Assembly (NCBI RefSeq): GCF_008247605.1
Contig: NZ_CP043420.1
Span: forward strand, 3,410,001 to 3,474,000
Source: Kushneria phosphatilytica
Lineage (GTDB): Bacteria > Pseudomonadota > Gammaproteobacteria > Pseudomonadales > Halomonadaceae
Direction of reading: 5' to 3'
DNA length: 64,000 bases
Shown here: positions 9,656 to 18,489 of the stretch, one piece after another
Layout of the letters: each line of letters opens with the position of its first letter
Position numbering within the stretch: the first letter of the stretch is position 1
Made by a program: the position numbers and the translations under genes
The notes under the pieces: generated by a model
Seen by the model: the letters and a program-made list of their open reading frames with translations, nothing else
What the model was told of the DNA's origin: nothing
The model's database searches: none

Positions 9656-10624
9656 TCATGCTGCAGCGATGATGAGTTCGCCTTCGCGCGACAGGACATA
9701 GGGCTGGAGATCTTCAGCCAGCGCCAGGCACCCCGTATAACGGTCGCGCGCTTCACGCTCGAGCTCTGCCATCGAGTTCTGCGCCCGGCGATCCCGGCCA
9801 TAGCGGGGGCTGAAGTGGGTTAGCAGCAGGTTGGGCACACCTTCGGCCTCGGCAAAGGCGGCAATACGCGCAGCACTGCAATGGCCATTGTCGGTGCCCA
9901 GGCGCTCGATGACCTCTTCGGTATAGGTTGCCTCGTGCACCAGCAGATCAGCGCCCTGACAGAGACCGGTCAGCCGCGCCGGCACATTGTTGTCTCCGGA
10001 GACCACCAGCCGGCGTGGCCGTCGCGCCATCAGTTGGTAATGCTCACCCTTCAGCTGACGACCCTGTGCGTCATATACCGTCTCGCCCTTCTGCAATCGA
10101 CCCCACAAGGGGCCGCGGGGTACCCCATCAGCTTCCAGCCGAGCTGTATCGAGCGAGGCCTCGATGCCCCGTTCCTCGAACGCATAGCCATGGCACTCGA
10201 TACCATGGGAGAGTGCCGCAGCGGTGATAGTAAATTCCGTTAGCACCAGCGATTCGGTCAGGGTCGCGGCGTCAATGAAATGCAGCGGGAAATCGAGATG
10301 CAATCCGGTAGTCTCACGCACCGCCGTCAGAAACGTCCACACGGCCTGCGGGCCGATCAGTGTCAGTGGCGTACGCCGACCAGCCATCGAAGCACTGGCC
10401 AGCAGCCCCGGCAGGCCATAGCAGTGATCGCCATGAACGTGGGTGATCAGCACGGCCTCCAGACGCGCCAGGCTCAGTGACATGCGCATCAGTTGGTGCT
10501 GAGTGCCCTCGCCGCAATCGATCAGATACCAGCGCCGACTGTGCTCAGGCTGCAGTGTCAGACCGCTGACATTACGCTGCCGGCTCGGCACGCCGGCGCA
10601 AGAGCCTGTAAAACGCAACCGCAT
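9656..10624 (-). CDS. rnz: Ribonuclease Z
   Basis: A 322-residue metallo-beta-lactamase-fold nuclease of the ElaC/RNase Z type. The N-terminus (FTGSCAGVPSRQRNVSG) matches the family, HVHGDHCYGLPG with the zinc ligands is at residues 62-73, and later ligands appear in SGDNNVPA, LVHEATY and LLTHFSPRY. It removes 3' trailers from tRNA precursors or acts as a phosphodiesterase. ATG 10624 is chosen over an in-frame TTG at 10630 because GGAG is eight bases before the ATG. It converges on the TIM-barrel gene with 15 bp between stops. Confidence 0.93.
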   Translation of the reverse strand: MRLRFTGSCAGVPSRQRNVSGLTLQPEHSRRWYLIDCGEGTQHQLMRMSLSLARLEAVLITHVHGDHCYGLPGLLASASMAGRRTPLTLIGPQAVWTFLTAVRETTGLHLDFPLHFIDAATLTESLVLTEFTITAAALSHGIECHGYAFEERGIEASLDTARLEADGVPRGPLWGRLQKGETVYDAQGRQLKGEHYQLMARRPRRLVVSGDNNVPARLTGLCQGADLLVHEATYTEEVIERLGTDNGHCSAARIAAFAEAEGVPNLLLTHFSPRYGRDRRAQNSMAELEREARDRYTGCLALAEDLQPYVLSREGELIIAAA

Positions 10625-10645
10625 GAGCAAGGCTCCGAACGAGTT

Positions 10646-11236
10646 TCAGGAGTGGCGGGAGGGTAAGGAAGGCTCGGGATGATCCGGATGACGCAGCACC
10701 CCGGAGTAGTCGCGCACATTACCGACTACCCAGTCTTGCGGGGAGAGCTCCCGTCCATGACCCTGCAACACATGTACGTTGCCGGTGCCCTCGATAATGA
10801 CTGCCTGAACACGGCTCGTATCCAGCACATTGGCCTGACGCAACTGCTGGCGCAGATCATCTTCCGTCACCCGCGCCACCGCCATGTTTTTCCACAGCAG
10901 CTGTCCGCCCTGTCCCATCACCAGAATGGGGGCATTATCCACCGCGGCCTGCAGTCGCCGGGAGCGCTGCCGCAGTCGCGACACCAGCAGCTGTAGTGCA
11001 TACAGGCCGAACAGGGCCGTCATACCCTGTAATAGTGAAGGATCAGCGGCGGCGATGGTCGTTGCGATGACCGAGCCGATGGCAATGGTGATGGCGATGT
11101 CGAACGCCGACATTTCAGCAAAGCTGCGTACTCCTGCCCATCGGGCCAGCAGCAGCGCCGTGATATACATGCCCACGGTACTGGCCAGCACAGCCAGTAG
11201 CGGACCGGGTGGGTCCAGAAACCATTCCATGCCCAT
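10646..11236 (-). CDS. YetF-like (DUF421) membrane protein
   Basis: A 196-residue protein with three N-terminal transmembrane helices (about residues 10-85) and a cytosolic YetF-type C-terminal domain. The family pattern SAFDIAITIAIGSVIATTI spans the second helix, and DNAPILVMGQGGQLL opens the soluble domain. The molecular function of the family is not established. ATG 11236 is preceded by GGGAGC. The gene runs 21 bp upstream of rnz on the same strand and could be cotranscribed with it. Confidence 0.88.
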   Translation of the reverse strand: MGMEWFLDPPGPLLAVLASTVGMYITALLLARWAGVRSFAEMSAFDIAITIAIGSVIATTIAAADPSLLQGMTALFGLYALQLLVSRLRQRSRRLQAAVDNAPILVMGQGGQLLWKNMAVARVTEDDLRQQLRQANVLDTSRVQAVIIEGTGNVHVLQGHGRELSPQDWVVGNVRDYSGVLRHPDHPEPSLPSRHS

Positions 11237-11420
11237 GCGTCATGCTCCCTTTCTGAAAATGAACTCCCGGATCATTGCACTGCCCGGGGGTGCTCGAACG
11301 GCAAGCCCCGCGGTCATCAACATCGCACGCCTGCCCGAGCGCACGCTGAAGTGAGACAGCGTACTTGCCACGAAGACTCTGCTAGAGTGGCAGCATGATG
11401 TCTCTGCGAGGCTGTTTCAC

Positions 11421-11861
11421 ATGAAACACTGGCTGTTGTGCGTAATGATGATGGCGGCAGGAATGGGGGCCGCCGGCAGTGCTGCGGCCGCTGATCCGGC
11501 CAATCCACTGATCGGTGACAAGTGGACCTTTCGGCCCCTGATTATCGTAACGCCTTCCGTGGACAACCCCGACTATCAGCGCATGCGCGGCATCATCGCC
11601 ACCCGGCGGGAGGCGTTCGAGGACCGCGACATGCTGCTCTACACCATCGAGAATGGTGAAGGCGAGCGTGGCGGCAAGCCCATGACCGAGGCTGAGACAA
11701 CGGCGCTGCTGAACGCACTCAAGCTTGACCCGCACGGTCCCCTGACCACGGTGCTGGTTGGCAAGGATGGCGGCAAGAAAGTCCAGCAAACCGGCTTTGT
11801 CGACCCGATGACGATCTTCGATACCATCGACCGGATGCCGATGCGCCAGGCCGGGAATTAG
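11421..11861 (+). CDS. Exported DUF4174-family protein
   Basis: A 146-residue protein with a cleavable signal peptide (hydrophobic core about residues 5-20, Ala-rich cleavage region near 24). The mature part is a DUF4174-like domain: WTFRPLIIVTP near its start, a YTIENG strand, and VLVGKDGGKK toward the end, reminiscent of a thioredoxin-like fold without a redox Cys pair (the only cysteine is in the signal peptide). No function is established. It faces the GFA gene with only five bases between stops. Confidence 0.78.
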   Translation: MKHWLLCVMMMAAGMGAAGSAAAADPANPLIGDKWTFRPLIIVTPSVDNPDYQRMRGIIATRREAFEDRDMLLYTIENGEGERGGKPMTEAETTALLNALKLDPHGPLTTVLVGKDGGKKVQQTGFVDPMTIFDTIDRMPMRQAGN

Positions 11862-11866
11862 GCCAG

Positions 11867-12262
11867 CTACTCCTCGTCCATCCTGCGAGTCTCGTTGGCC
11901 AGCTCATAGAACCCCGGTTTGGCGGACATCCAGATCTGCTCGGTCATCACCAGCCCTTCGGGATCATCAAGCATGCCAGCCGTTACCGCATAGGTGTCCG
12001 CTTTCAGATTATGAAAGAACAGCTGACTACCGCAGTGACGGCAGAAACCACGCTCGGCCTGTTCGGAGGAGCGATAACGCCCGACCGCGCTCTCATCCTC
12101 GAAACGGGGCCCCTCGACACACGCCACGGCGAACATCGGTCCGCCCGCCAGCCGCTGGCACATCCGACAGTGGCATACGCTCACTTCGCCCGAATGCTGT
12201 AGCGTATAGCGTACTGCGCCACACAGGCAGCCACCGCTGCCTTCGACTCCAGACTGACTCAT
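11867..12262 (-). CDS. GFA-family (CENP-V/formaldehyde-activating-like) zinc protein
   Basis: A 131-residue zinc-binding protein of the GFA fold. Its cysteine pattern is complete: CLCGAVRY near residue 13, CHCRMCQRLAGG near 35, and FCRHCGSQLFF near 80. Members of the family bind zinc structurally; one (Gfa) binds S-hydroxymethylglutathione, but most have no proven reaction. ATG 12262 is chosen because AAGGAG stands nine bases upstream; the ATG at 12271 would be too close to that site. Confidence 0.88.
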   Translation of the reverse strand: MSQSGVEGSGGCLCGAVRYTLQHSGEVSVCHCRMCQRLAGGPMFAVACVEGPRFEDESAVGRYRSSEQAERGFCRHCGSQLFFHNLKADTYAVTAGMLDDPEGLVMTEQIWMSAKPGFYELANETRRMDEE

Positions 12263-12442
12263 GATTGGCATCTCCTTCCCTGGCATTTCAGGTTTCAGTA
12301 TCGTCAATCCACAGGGCTCTCTGCCAGCGCAATGCCTGACGACTGTCTCTCGGCAGGGCCATGACAAGAGGTGTATCAGTGGTTAGTTTCAATTCGGGCT
12401 GCCAGGTTGAAAGACACCGAAACCACCCACGGAGCGTGCCTG

Positions 12443-12835
12443 ATGAGCCTTGAACTCTACCTGCTGGGCTGGACCCTGGTTCTTGCCATCGTTCAGATCC
12501 TGCTACCCGCGATGCTGCGCAACCAGGAAACCGGTATTGAATATAACACCGGGCCTCGCGATGAACCCGGCCCACCCATGGGGCGCATCACTGCCCGACT
12601 GACCCGGGCGCAAAAGAATCTGTTCGAAACCCTGCCGCTGTTCGTCGGCGCCGTTCTGATTGCCCATGTGGGTGGCCAGGAGGGGGCGCTCACCGCCTGG
12701 GGCGCGTGGCTCTATCTGCTGGCCCGGGTAGCCTATGTCCCCCTCTATGCCATGGGCATTCCATGGGTGCGCTCATTGGTGTGGGCCGTGTCGCTACTGG
12801 GATTGATACTGGTGCTACTGGCCGTGCTGTTCTAA
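12443..12835 (+). CDS. MAPEG-family membrane protein
   Basis: A 130-residue polytopic protein with four predicted helices (about residues 3-22, 55-75, 80-100 and 108-128). It carries the MAPEG pattern: RLTRAQKNLFETLPLF between helices 1 and 2 and LYLLARVAYVPLYAMG around helix 3. Eukaryotic relatives handle eicosanoids and glutathione; bacterial members are mostly uncharacterised. ATG 12443 has GGAG nine bases upstream and is preferred over the in-frame ATG at 12371, whose extra residues are not hydrophobic. Confidence 0.87.
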   Translation: MSLELYLLGWTLVLAIVQILLPAMLRNQETGIEYNTGPRDEPGPPMGRITARLTRAQKNLFETLPLFVGAVLIAHVGGQEGALTAWGAWLYLLARVAYVPLYAMGIPWVRSLVWAVSLLGLILVLLAVLF

Positions 12836-12968
12836 CAGCCCAGGGCAGCATGCCCCTCCTTCAGGGGCGCCATTCAGGGCGGGTTTCAGTCCATCAGGGC
12901 CACCTGGAACCCGCTATACTGATCAGTGTTGCAGCATCCGTCAGATACTGCCCTGAGAGGGTTCCGCC

Positions 12969-13172
12969 ATGAAGCATCTGCTGGTGGTTGCATTACTGAT
13001 GGTCCCACTTCCTGCTCCAACTGCATGGGCTGCCCCACAGCCCAATCAGCCACTCGTCTCACTCTCCGGCATTACCGCAAAAGCCAGCGTCGCGCATAAC
13101 CGTGAGTTCTGTACCGATAGCCGCAAGCCCGACTGGCAGAAAAGACACTGCATCCGACAGGGTAGGGGCTGA
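12969..13172 (+). CDS. Small secreted protein of unknown function
   Basis: A 67-residue product with a convincing signal peptide (Lys-containing start, hydrophobic core, AWAAP cleavage region near residue 22). The mature part is about 45 residues with two cysteines (in REFCTD and RHCIRQ) that could form one disulfide. A GAGAGGG precedes the ATG, and a strong terminator follows 33 bp after the stop, supporting a real transcription unit. I recognise no family. Confidence 0.5.
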   Translation: MKHLLVVALLMVPLPAPTAWAAPQPNQPLVSLSGITAKASVAHNREFCTDSRKPDWQKRHCIRQGRG

Positions 13173-13204
13173 ATTCAGCGCGAGCTGATCGCAGCTCTAT
13201 TATC

Positions 13205-13232
13205 AACCGCCTCGATAGAGGCGGTTATTTTT
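13205..13232 (+). terminator. Rho-independent terminator after small secreted protein gene
   Basis: A perfect 9-bp stem (AACCGCCTC / GAGGCGGTT) with loop GATA is followed by ATTTTTT. It ends the 67-residue gene's unit and insulates the repeat-protein gene. Confidence 0.88.
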
Positions 13233-13370
13233 TACTCTCCTTCCGCCTGATCTATCAATCCAGATGATATCCACCTTTGATGTGTTCGATTCGTCTCGAG
13301 CGCTTACGAGGATCAGACTATCACCATCAGCTCGACAAGAGCTTTCAACTATCAAGGGAAGGATATCTTC

Positions 13371-13838
13371 ATGTCTCGCATTACTCGTCCCCATACGCTG
13401 GCCGCCCTCATTATTGCCGCCGCCCTGCCCACTGCCGCACTGGCCAATCCGATTGACGCCGGACAGGGTGAAAGTGCTGCCATGGCCGCTCATTTCGAAC
13501 AGCAGAGCCAGGCTGTCAGCCTCAGCGACAACACACTGAGCGGCCCGCTTGCCGAGACCAGTGTCACGGCTCAGGTCGGTCAGGGGCAAAGCGCTGCCAT
13601 GACCGAAACCTATCGCCAGAACACCCAGCCGCTGAATCTCGGTCGGGAATCGGTGGCCGACATGGAAGGGCATTATCAAAGTACCTCTGAGCGGGCTATC
13701 AAGTTCAGCGGCCACGGAGAAAGCGCTGCCATGGCCAGGACCTATCGCAATATCAGCGAGCCGCTCAAGGTCAGTGATCACACCGTGGCCTATCAGGATC
13801 TGTACCAGCAGGACGTTCTGCATGGCACACATGCCTGA
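13371..13838 (+). CDS. Secreted protein with GxGESAAM-type repeats
   Basis: A 155-residue protein with a signal peptide (core about residues 9-22, cleavage near ALA-NP at 25-27). The mature region holds degenerate units of about 20 residues starting at 33, 72, 91 and 116. The motif is G-[EQ]-S-A-A-M, then an aromatic four positions on, then a Pro/Ala-Leu/Val ending; unit 3 is divergent (ESVADM). There are no cysteines and many Gln/Ser/Thr residues. The gene is isolated, has a strong AAGGATAT upstream of the ATG and lies between a terminator and two palindromes. I do not recognise a named family. An envelope or matrix role is only a guess. Confidence 0.7.
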   Translation: MSRITRPHTLAALIIAAALPTAALANPIDAGQGESAAMAAHFEQQSQAVSLSDNTLSGPLAETSVTAQVGQGQSAAMTETYRQNTQPLNLGRESVADMEGHYQSTSERAIKFSGHGESAAMARTYRNISEPLKVSDHTVAYQDLYQQDVLHGTHA

Positions 13839-13850
13839 AGCGATGTGATC

Positions 13851-13868
13851 ACCCGATCATGATCGGGT
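13851..13868. repeat. 18-bp perfect palindrome
   Basis: ACCCGATCATGATCGGGT is perfectly self-complementary and begins 13 bp after the repeat-protein stop. With no loop or T-run it is a poor terminator; it may be an operator or part of the 3' structure with the next hairpin. Confidence 0.6.
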
Positions 13869-13880
13869 CAGCGTTCTCTC

Positions 13881-13909
13881 GGGCCCGTTCGGTATTGCCG
13901 AACGGGCCC
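13881..13909. terminator. Strong hairpin between convergent genes
   Basis: A 12-bp perfect stem (GGGCCCGTTCGG / CCGAACGGGCCC) with a 5-base loop lies between the repeat-protein gene and the converging GH15 gene. On the minus strand it would be preceded, not followed, by T residues, so termination efficiency is uncertain in both directions. Confidence 0.6.
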
Positions 13910-13975
13910 AAAAGTTTGCCTATTGAAAAAGAACTTCGGTCTGCCAGCGGCGGAGGCAACGCCTGGTGAGGCATG

Positions 13976-15808
13976 TCAGCTCGAAGGCCTTGAGCGCGCC
14001 GGTCGCTCGCGGGACTCGCCATCATCAGAACGATCACGAGCCAGGTTGTGGGCACTGTTGATCAATCCCACGTGGGAGAAGGCCTGCGGGAAGTTGCCCA
14101 GCAGACACTGTGCATCGGGATGGTACTCCTCGGAGAGCAGACCGAGATCGTTGCGCACCCCGCTCAGCCGGTCGAACAGTTCACGCGCTTCATCGCGCCG
14201 ACCCAGCAGCAGCAGGTTATCGACCAGCCAGAAACCACAGACCAGAAAAGCGCCCTCCCCTCTGGTCAGATCTTCCTCTTTCTTATCCGTGACAAAGCGA
14301 TAGACAAAGCCATCCTTCATCAGATCCTGCTGGATGGCTTCGATGGTGCCGACCATGCGCGGATCATCAGCGGGCAGAAAACCGACCAGCGGGATCAGCA
14401 GCAGCGAAGCATCAAGGGCCTCCCCGCCGTAGTACTGCACGAAGGTATTGCGCTCCCGGTTGAAACCATGTTCGCAGATATCGTCATGAATCTGCTGGCG
14501 TAGCGCCTTCCAGCGCGCCACGTCACCTTCCAGCCCATAATCCTCGACCCCCTTGATGGCACGATCGAATGCCACCCAGGCCATCACCCTGGAATGGGTG
14601 TAATGCCGCTCTGGTCCGCGCAGCTCCCACAGGCTCGCGCCGGTATCCTGCCAATGATCTTCGAGATACTCCACCAGCTGGCACTGCACCTGCCAGAGGT
14701 CCTCATCAGGATCGAGGTCGTGAATACGCCCGACATGCAGCCCATCCATGACCTCACCATGAATATCAAGCTGTACCTGACGATAGGCCCCGTTACCGAT
14801 ACGCACCGGAGTGCAGCCATTGAAGCCCGAAAGCCAGGACAGCTTTTGCTCGGGCAACCGTCGCTCACCGGCGATACCATAAATCGGCTGCAGCTTGCCG
14901 GGCTCGCCGGCGGCCACCCGCAGCAGCCACTGCCGCCAGGCGTAAGCCTCTTCCTTGTAGCCGGAAGCCAGCAGGGCATAGAGCGTGAAAGTGGCATCAC
15001 GCAGCCAGGTATAGCGATAATCCCAGTTGGCCTCGCCGTGGATGCGCTCCGGCAGTGAGCAACTGGCCGCGCCCACCATGCCACCGGTCTGGGCATCGGT
15101 CAGCGCCTTCAGGGTGATCAGCGAGCGCACCACCGGTTCACGGAATTCATCATCTACATCACACCGGCTGGCCCAGTCACGCCACCACTGCTCGACCTCA
15201 TCCATCGCCTGAAATGCATCGCCGACTTCCGGCTCATCCTTGTGGGATTCATACCAGGTCAGCACAAAGGGGACTCGCTCACCTTCGCTGACCGTAAAGG
15301 TGGCCCGGGAGTGGCCATCACCATCTTTCAACGCAAAGGGCGCCCACAGGCGCAGGGCATTCGGGCCGGAGATGGCCGACATACCCTGCTCGCCATGATG
15401 GACCAGCGGCGTGACATCGCCATAATCGAAACGAAACAGGGTATCGCACAGCATCTCCACACTGCCGCTGCGGCCCTCGACGACCCGCATCAGATCGATG
15501 GTGGTTTCCCCGTCCTGACACACCGGCATGAAATCGATGACCGCCACGCGCCCATCGGCGGTTTCAAACTCCGTTTCCAGCACCAGCGTCTCACCTCGAT
15601 AGCGACGCGAGCGAGCGGTCACCTCGCCGGTCGGCACAATCTGCCAGTAACCGTTATCCCGGGTGCCCAGTAGTGAGGCACAGCAGGCATCGGAGTCGAA
15701 ACGAGGCATACACAGCCATTCGATCGAGGCATCACGATCGATGAGCGCACTGGTACGCATATTGCCGATAAAGCCGTAATCCTCGATGCGCTTGTCAGTG
15801 GCCGCCAT
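13976..15808 (-). CDS. Glycoside hydrolase family 15 protein (glucoamylase/trehalase-like)
   Basis: A 610-residue GH15 enzyme, typical for the bacterial cytosolic group. The family start IEDYGFIGNMRTSALI is at residues 8-23, followed by a beta-sandwich domain (to about 235) and an (alpha/alpha)6 barrel with the glucoamylase motif WDYRYTWLRDA at 262-272; WELRG is a candidate for the general-acid glutamate. Such enzymes hydrolyse alpha-glucosidic bonds; trehalose or glucans are possible substrates. There is no signal peptide. ATG 15808 has AAGGAG eight bases upstream, better than the longer frame to 15874. The C-terminal tail is Arg/Ser-rich. Confidence 0.9.
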   Translation of the reverse strand: MAATDKRIEDYGFIGNMRTSALIDRDASIEWLCMPRFDSDACCASLLGTRDNGYWQIVPTGEVTARSRRYRGETLVLETEFETADGRVAVIDFMPVCQDGETTIDLMRVVEGRSGSVEMLCDTLFRFDYGDVTPLVHHGEQGMSAISGPNALRLWAPFALKDGDGHSRATFTVSEGERVPFVLTWYESHKDEPEVGDAFQAMDEVEQWWRDWASRCDVDDEFREPVVRSLITLKALTDAQTGGMVGAASCSLPERIHGEANWDYRYTWLRDATFTLYALLASGYKEEAYAWRQWLLRVAAGEPGKLQPIYGIAGERRLPEQKLSWLSGFNGCTPVRIGNGAYRQVQLDIHGEVMDGLHVGRIHDLDPDEDLWQVQCQLVEYLEDHWQDTGASLWELRGPERHYTHSRVMAWVAFDRAIKGVEDYGLEGDVARWKALRQQIHDDICEHGFNRERNTFVQYYGGEALDASLLLIPLVGFLPADDPRMVGTIEAIQQDLMKDGFVYRFVTDKKEEDLTRGEGAFLVCGFWLVDNLLLLGRRDEARELFDRLSGVRNDLGLLSEEYHPDAQCLLGNFPQAFSHVGLINSAHNLARDRSDDGESRERPARSRPSS

Positions 15809-16288
15809 GCCGAATACTCCTTCAATAGTGAAGCGATCGATGCATTGAGTTGCATCCTGTTCATACCGAGCCACTGCAAATCTTCACCATGAAATACCTG
15901 CATGCCTCGGCGCTGCGGCTCGCTTCGCTTCTGAAACCGAAACGAATACCGAATCTACTGCTGGTATCCCTGCCACCCCGCTCTCCCGAATCGGCCCGCC
16001 CATGAGAAAACCATCTGTCATTTCACGGACGAAAAATTACATGCCGATACATCAGCCTTTAAAAGTGGTCAGTCGGCCCATTTTTCTCAACCAGTGGGTG
16101 GCGCCTTGCGGCTGAATTTTTTTCATTTCAACTCACGCGGAACCCTCAGCTTAAATGGGGTTTAAGTTTCACCCACTGTCTGGATCACCTGGTCAGGAGT
16201 GTACGCGCCGCTCTATGCGCTCCGGCGTTCCCCGACGCTACGGGCGAGCGGCATGCCTGTAGTCTTACCCATGAGGAAAGGAGTCCCC
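15809..16288. other. Divergent intergenic region, GH15 / SDR
   Basis: These 480 bases hold no convincing gene. The right half is AT-richer than its surroundings. An interrupted palindrome CTTAAA-N5-TTTAAG at 16150-16166 could be an operator for the SDR gene. Otherwise I see nothing specific. Confidence 0.45.
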
Positions 16289-17317
16289 ATGTCCGTCAGC
16301 AAGCGACAGGAAGTTGTCGTCATTACCGGCGCCGGTGCCGGTCTGGGTCGCGCCACCGCGCGAGAATTTGCCCGCCGCGGCGCCCATCTCGGGTTGATTT
16401 CACGCGATGAAACGCGCCTGGCGGCGGTGAAAAGCGAAGCCGAAGCCCTGGGCGCCCGCGTCGTCACCGTGGCCGCCGATGTCGCCGATGCCGCGCAGAT
16501 CGAAGCGGCAGCCGATCGCATCGAGAGCGAGCTCGGCCCCCTCGATATCTGGGTCAATGACGCCATGACCACTGTCTTCTCGCCGCTGCATGCAATGACT
16601 GCCGAGGAGTTCAAGCGCGTCACCGAAGTCACCTATCTGGGCAATGTCAACGGCACCATGGCCGCGCTCAAACGAATGCGCCCTCGCGATCACGGCACCA
16701 TCGTTCAGGTCGGTTCGGCGCTCGCCTACCGCCCTGTCCCCCTGCAGACTGCCTACTGCGGCGCCAAGCACGCCATCAAGGGCTATACGGAAGGATTGCG
16801 CTGCGAGCTGCTCAATGAGGGGAGCCGGGTGCACGTCACCATCGTCGAGATGCCGGGGCTCAATACGCCTCAGTTTGACTGGTGCCGCAGTCATCTCTCT
16901 CATCGTGCCCGTCCGGTGGCACCGGTTTATCAGCCTGAAGTCGGCGCCAGGGCCATCTACTGGGCAGCGCATCATCGCCGCCGTCAGCTCTACGTGGGCA
17001 TTCCCTCGGTGCTGACCATCTGGGGCAACAAGCTGATGCCCGGTCTGATGGATCGCTATCTCGCTCGCAATGCCGTTAGTGGTCAGCAGACGGCGACTCG
17101 GGAAGATCCGGATCGCGCCGACAACCTTTGGCAACCGGTACCCGGTGACAAGGGTGCACATGGTCGCTTCAACCGCGAATCACACGCCAGCAGCGCCCAG
17201 CTGTGGGCGGCGACCCATCGGCGTGAAATCGGTCTGGTGGCCGGTGCGGCAGTGGTACTGGGCGCGGTACTCGGCAGCACCGGTCGCGCACGCCGCCGCC
17301 GTGTGTCGCGACGCTGA
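16289..17317 (+). CDS. Short-chain dehydrogenase with C-terminal membrane anchor
   Basis: A 342-residue SDR. Residues 1-250 form the Rossmann enzyme: TGAGAGLG at 13-20, a modified NNAG site reading VNDAM, and catalytic Tyr/Lys in YCGAKHA. After about 60 further residues the protein ends with one hydrophobic helix (IGLVAGAAVVLGAVLG, about 312-328) and an Arg-rich tail, suggesting anchoring with the enzyme on the cytosolic side. AGGAAAGGAG precedes ATG 16289; the in-frame extension to 16199 has no such site. The substrate is unknown. Confidence 0.87.
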   Translation: MSVSKRQEVVVITGAGAGLGRATAREFARRGAHLGLISRDETRLAAVKSEAEALGARVVTVAADVADAAQIEAAADRIESELGPLDIWVNDAMTTVFSPLHAMTAEEFKRVTEVTYLGNVNGTMAALKRMRPRDHGTIVQVGSALAYRPVPLQTAYCGAKHAIKGYTEGLRCELLNEGSRVHVTIVEMPGLNTPQFDWCRSHLSHRARPVAPVYQPEVGARAIYWAAHHRRRQLYVGIPSVLTIWGNKLMPGLMDRYLARNAVSGQQTATREDPDRADNLWQPVPGDKGAHGRFNRESHASSAQLWAATHRREIGLVAGAAVVLGAVLGSTGRARRRRVSRR

Positions 17318-17418
17318 ACCGATAGCTCGTCGGTCGGTCACCGATTCGCCCAATGCCGGAAGACAGTATGCTGCATGCACGGTTATGCTGAAGATCACTT
17401 CCGACAGGAGCGAGCGCA

Positions 17419-18273
17419 GTGAGAGAACGAGACGTTGATTGCTGGCTGACCGACATGGACGGCGTGCTGGTGCACGAAAACAAGGCGTTGCCCGGAGCTG
17501 CGGAACTGATCGAACAGTGGCGCACTCAGGGCAAGCCCTTTCTGGTACTGACCAACAATTCCATCTATACCCCGCGCGATCTCAGCGCCCGGCTGGGTCG
17601 CAGCGGTATCGAAGTCCCCGAGGACCGCATCTGGACCTCGGCACTGGCTACCGCCACCTTTCTGCGTGATCAGTCACCCAATGGCTCGGCTTTTGTCATC
17701 GGCGAGGCCGGTATCACCACTGCCATGCACGAGGCCGGCTTCGTGATGACCGATGTGGCACCGGATTTTGTCGTGCTGGGCGAAACCCGCACCTACTCCT
17801 TCGAGGCGATTACCCGGGCGATCCGACTGATCAATGACGGTGCTCGCTTCATCGCCACCAATCCCGATGTCACCAGCCCCAGCGCCGATGGTCCGCTACC
17901 GGCGACGGGTGCCGTGGCAGCGCTGATCACCAGCGCGACCCGGCGCGAGCCCTATGTCATCGGCAAACCCAATCCGATGATGTTCCGCTCCGCCATGAAC
18001 CGGCTGGGCGCACATTCCGAGCGTACCGGCATGATCGGTGATCGCATGGATACGGATGTGGTGGCCGGCATCGAAGCGGGGCTGCATACCGTGCTGGTAC
18101 TGTCCGGCATTGCCGATCGCGCCGAGGTCGAGCGCTACCCCTTCCGGCCCAAGGAAATTCTGGATTCAGTGGCCGATCTGCTCGATGACTCCGGTAGCAG
18201 TAAAGGCAAAAATGACGGTCAGAGCCGAAAGGCTGCTTCAGGTGAGTCGAAGTCCGGCAAAAACGAGAAGTAG
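17419..18273 (+). CDS. HAD-IIA (NagD-like) phosphatase
   Basis: A 284-residue HAD-superfamily phosphatase. Motif I is LTDMDGVLVH (nucleophile Asp with acid/base Asp two positions on), motif II LTNNS, and the C-terminal motifs are GKPNPMMF and GDRMDTDV. The C2-type cap between motifs II and III places it in the NagD group that hydrolyses nucleoside or sugar phosphates. The start is GTG at 17419 with ACAGGAG nine bases upstream. The last 25 residues are a Ser/Lys/Gly-rich tail not typical of NagD. Confidence 0.9.
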   Translation: MRERDVDCWLTDMDGVLVHENKALPGAAELIEQWRTQGKPFLVLTNNSIYTPRDLSARLGRSGIEVPEDRIWTSALATATFLRDQSPNGSAFVIGEAGITTAMHEAGFVMTDVAPDFVVLGETRTYSFEAITRAIRLINDGARFIATNPDVTSPSADGPLPATGAVAALITSATRREPYVIGKPNPMMFRSAMNRLGAHSERTGMIGDRMDTDVVAGIEAGLHTVLVLSGIADRAEVERYPFRPKEILDSVADLLDDSGSSKGKNDGQSRKAASGESKSGKNEK

Positions 18274-18282
18274 TCCATGATG

Positions 18283-18309
18283 GTCGGGTCCGGGATTAAC
18301 GGGCCCGAC
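18283..18309 (+). terminator. Hairpin after the NagD-like gene
   Basis: A 10-bp stem with one G-T pair (GTCGGGTCCG / CGGGCCCGAC) and a 7-base loop begins 10 bp after the stop. There is no T-run, so it may stabilise the mRNA end rather than terminate. Confidence 0.4.
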
Positions 18310-18489
18310 ATCCGCGTCGGCTCGGATGCTTTGGGATAATAGGTGGTATGCCACAGCGCGGTCTGCACTGAAGTCAATTTGAAAAATCTGACGTTGTGAT
18401 GACACTCCCGAGTCACCAAAGTTCACGGATAGGCATGATTCAGCTAGGATAGTGAAACCCTGCACCTGGCGCTCCATCAACGGGCGGCA

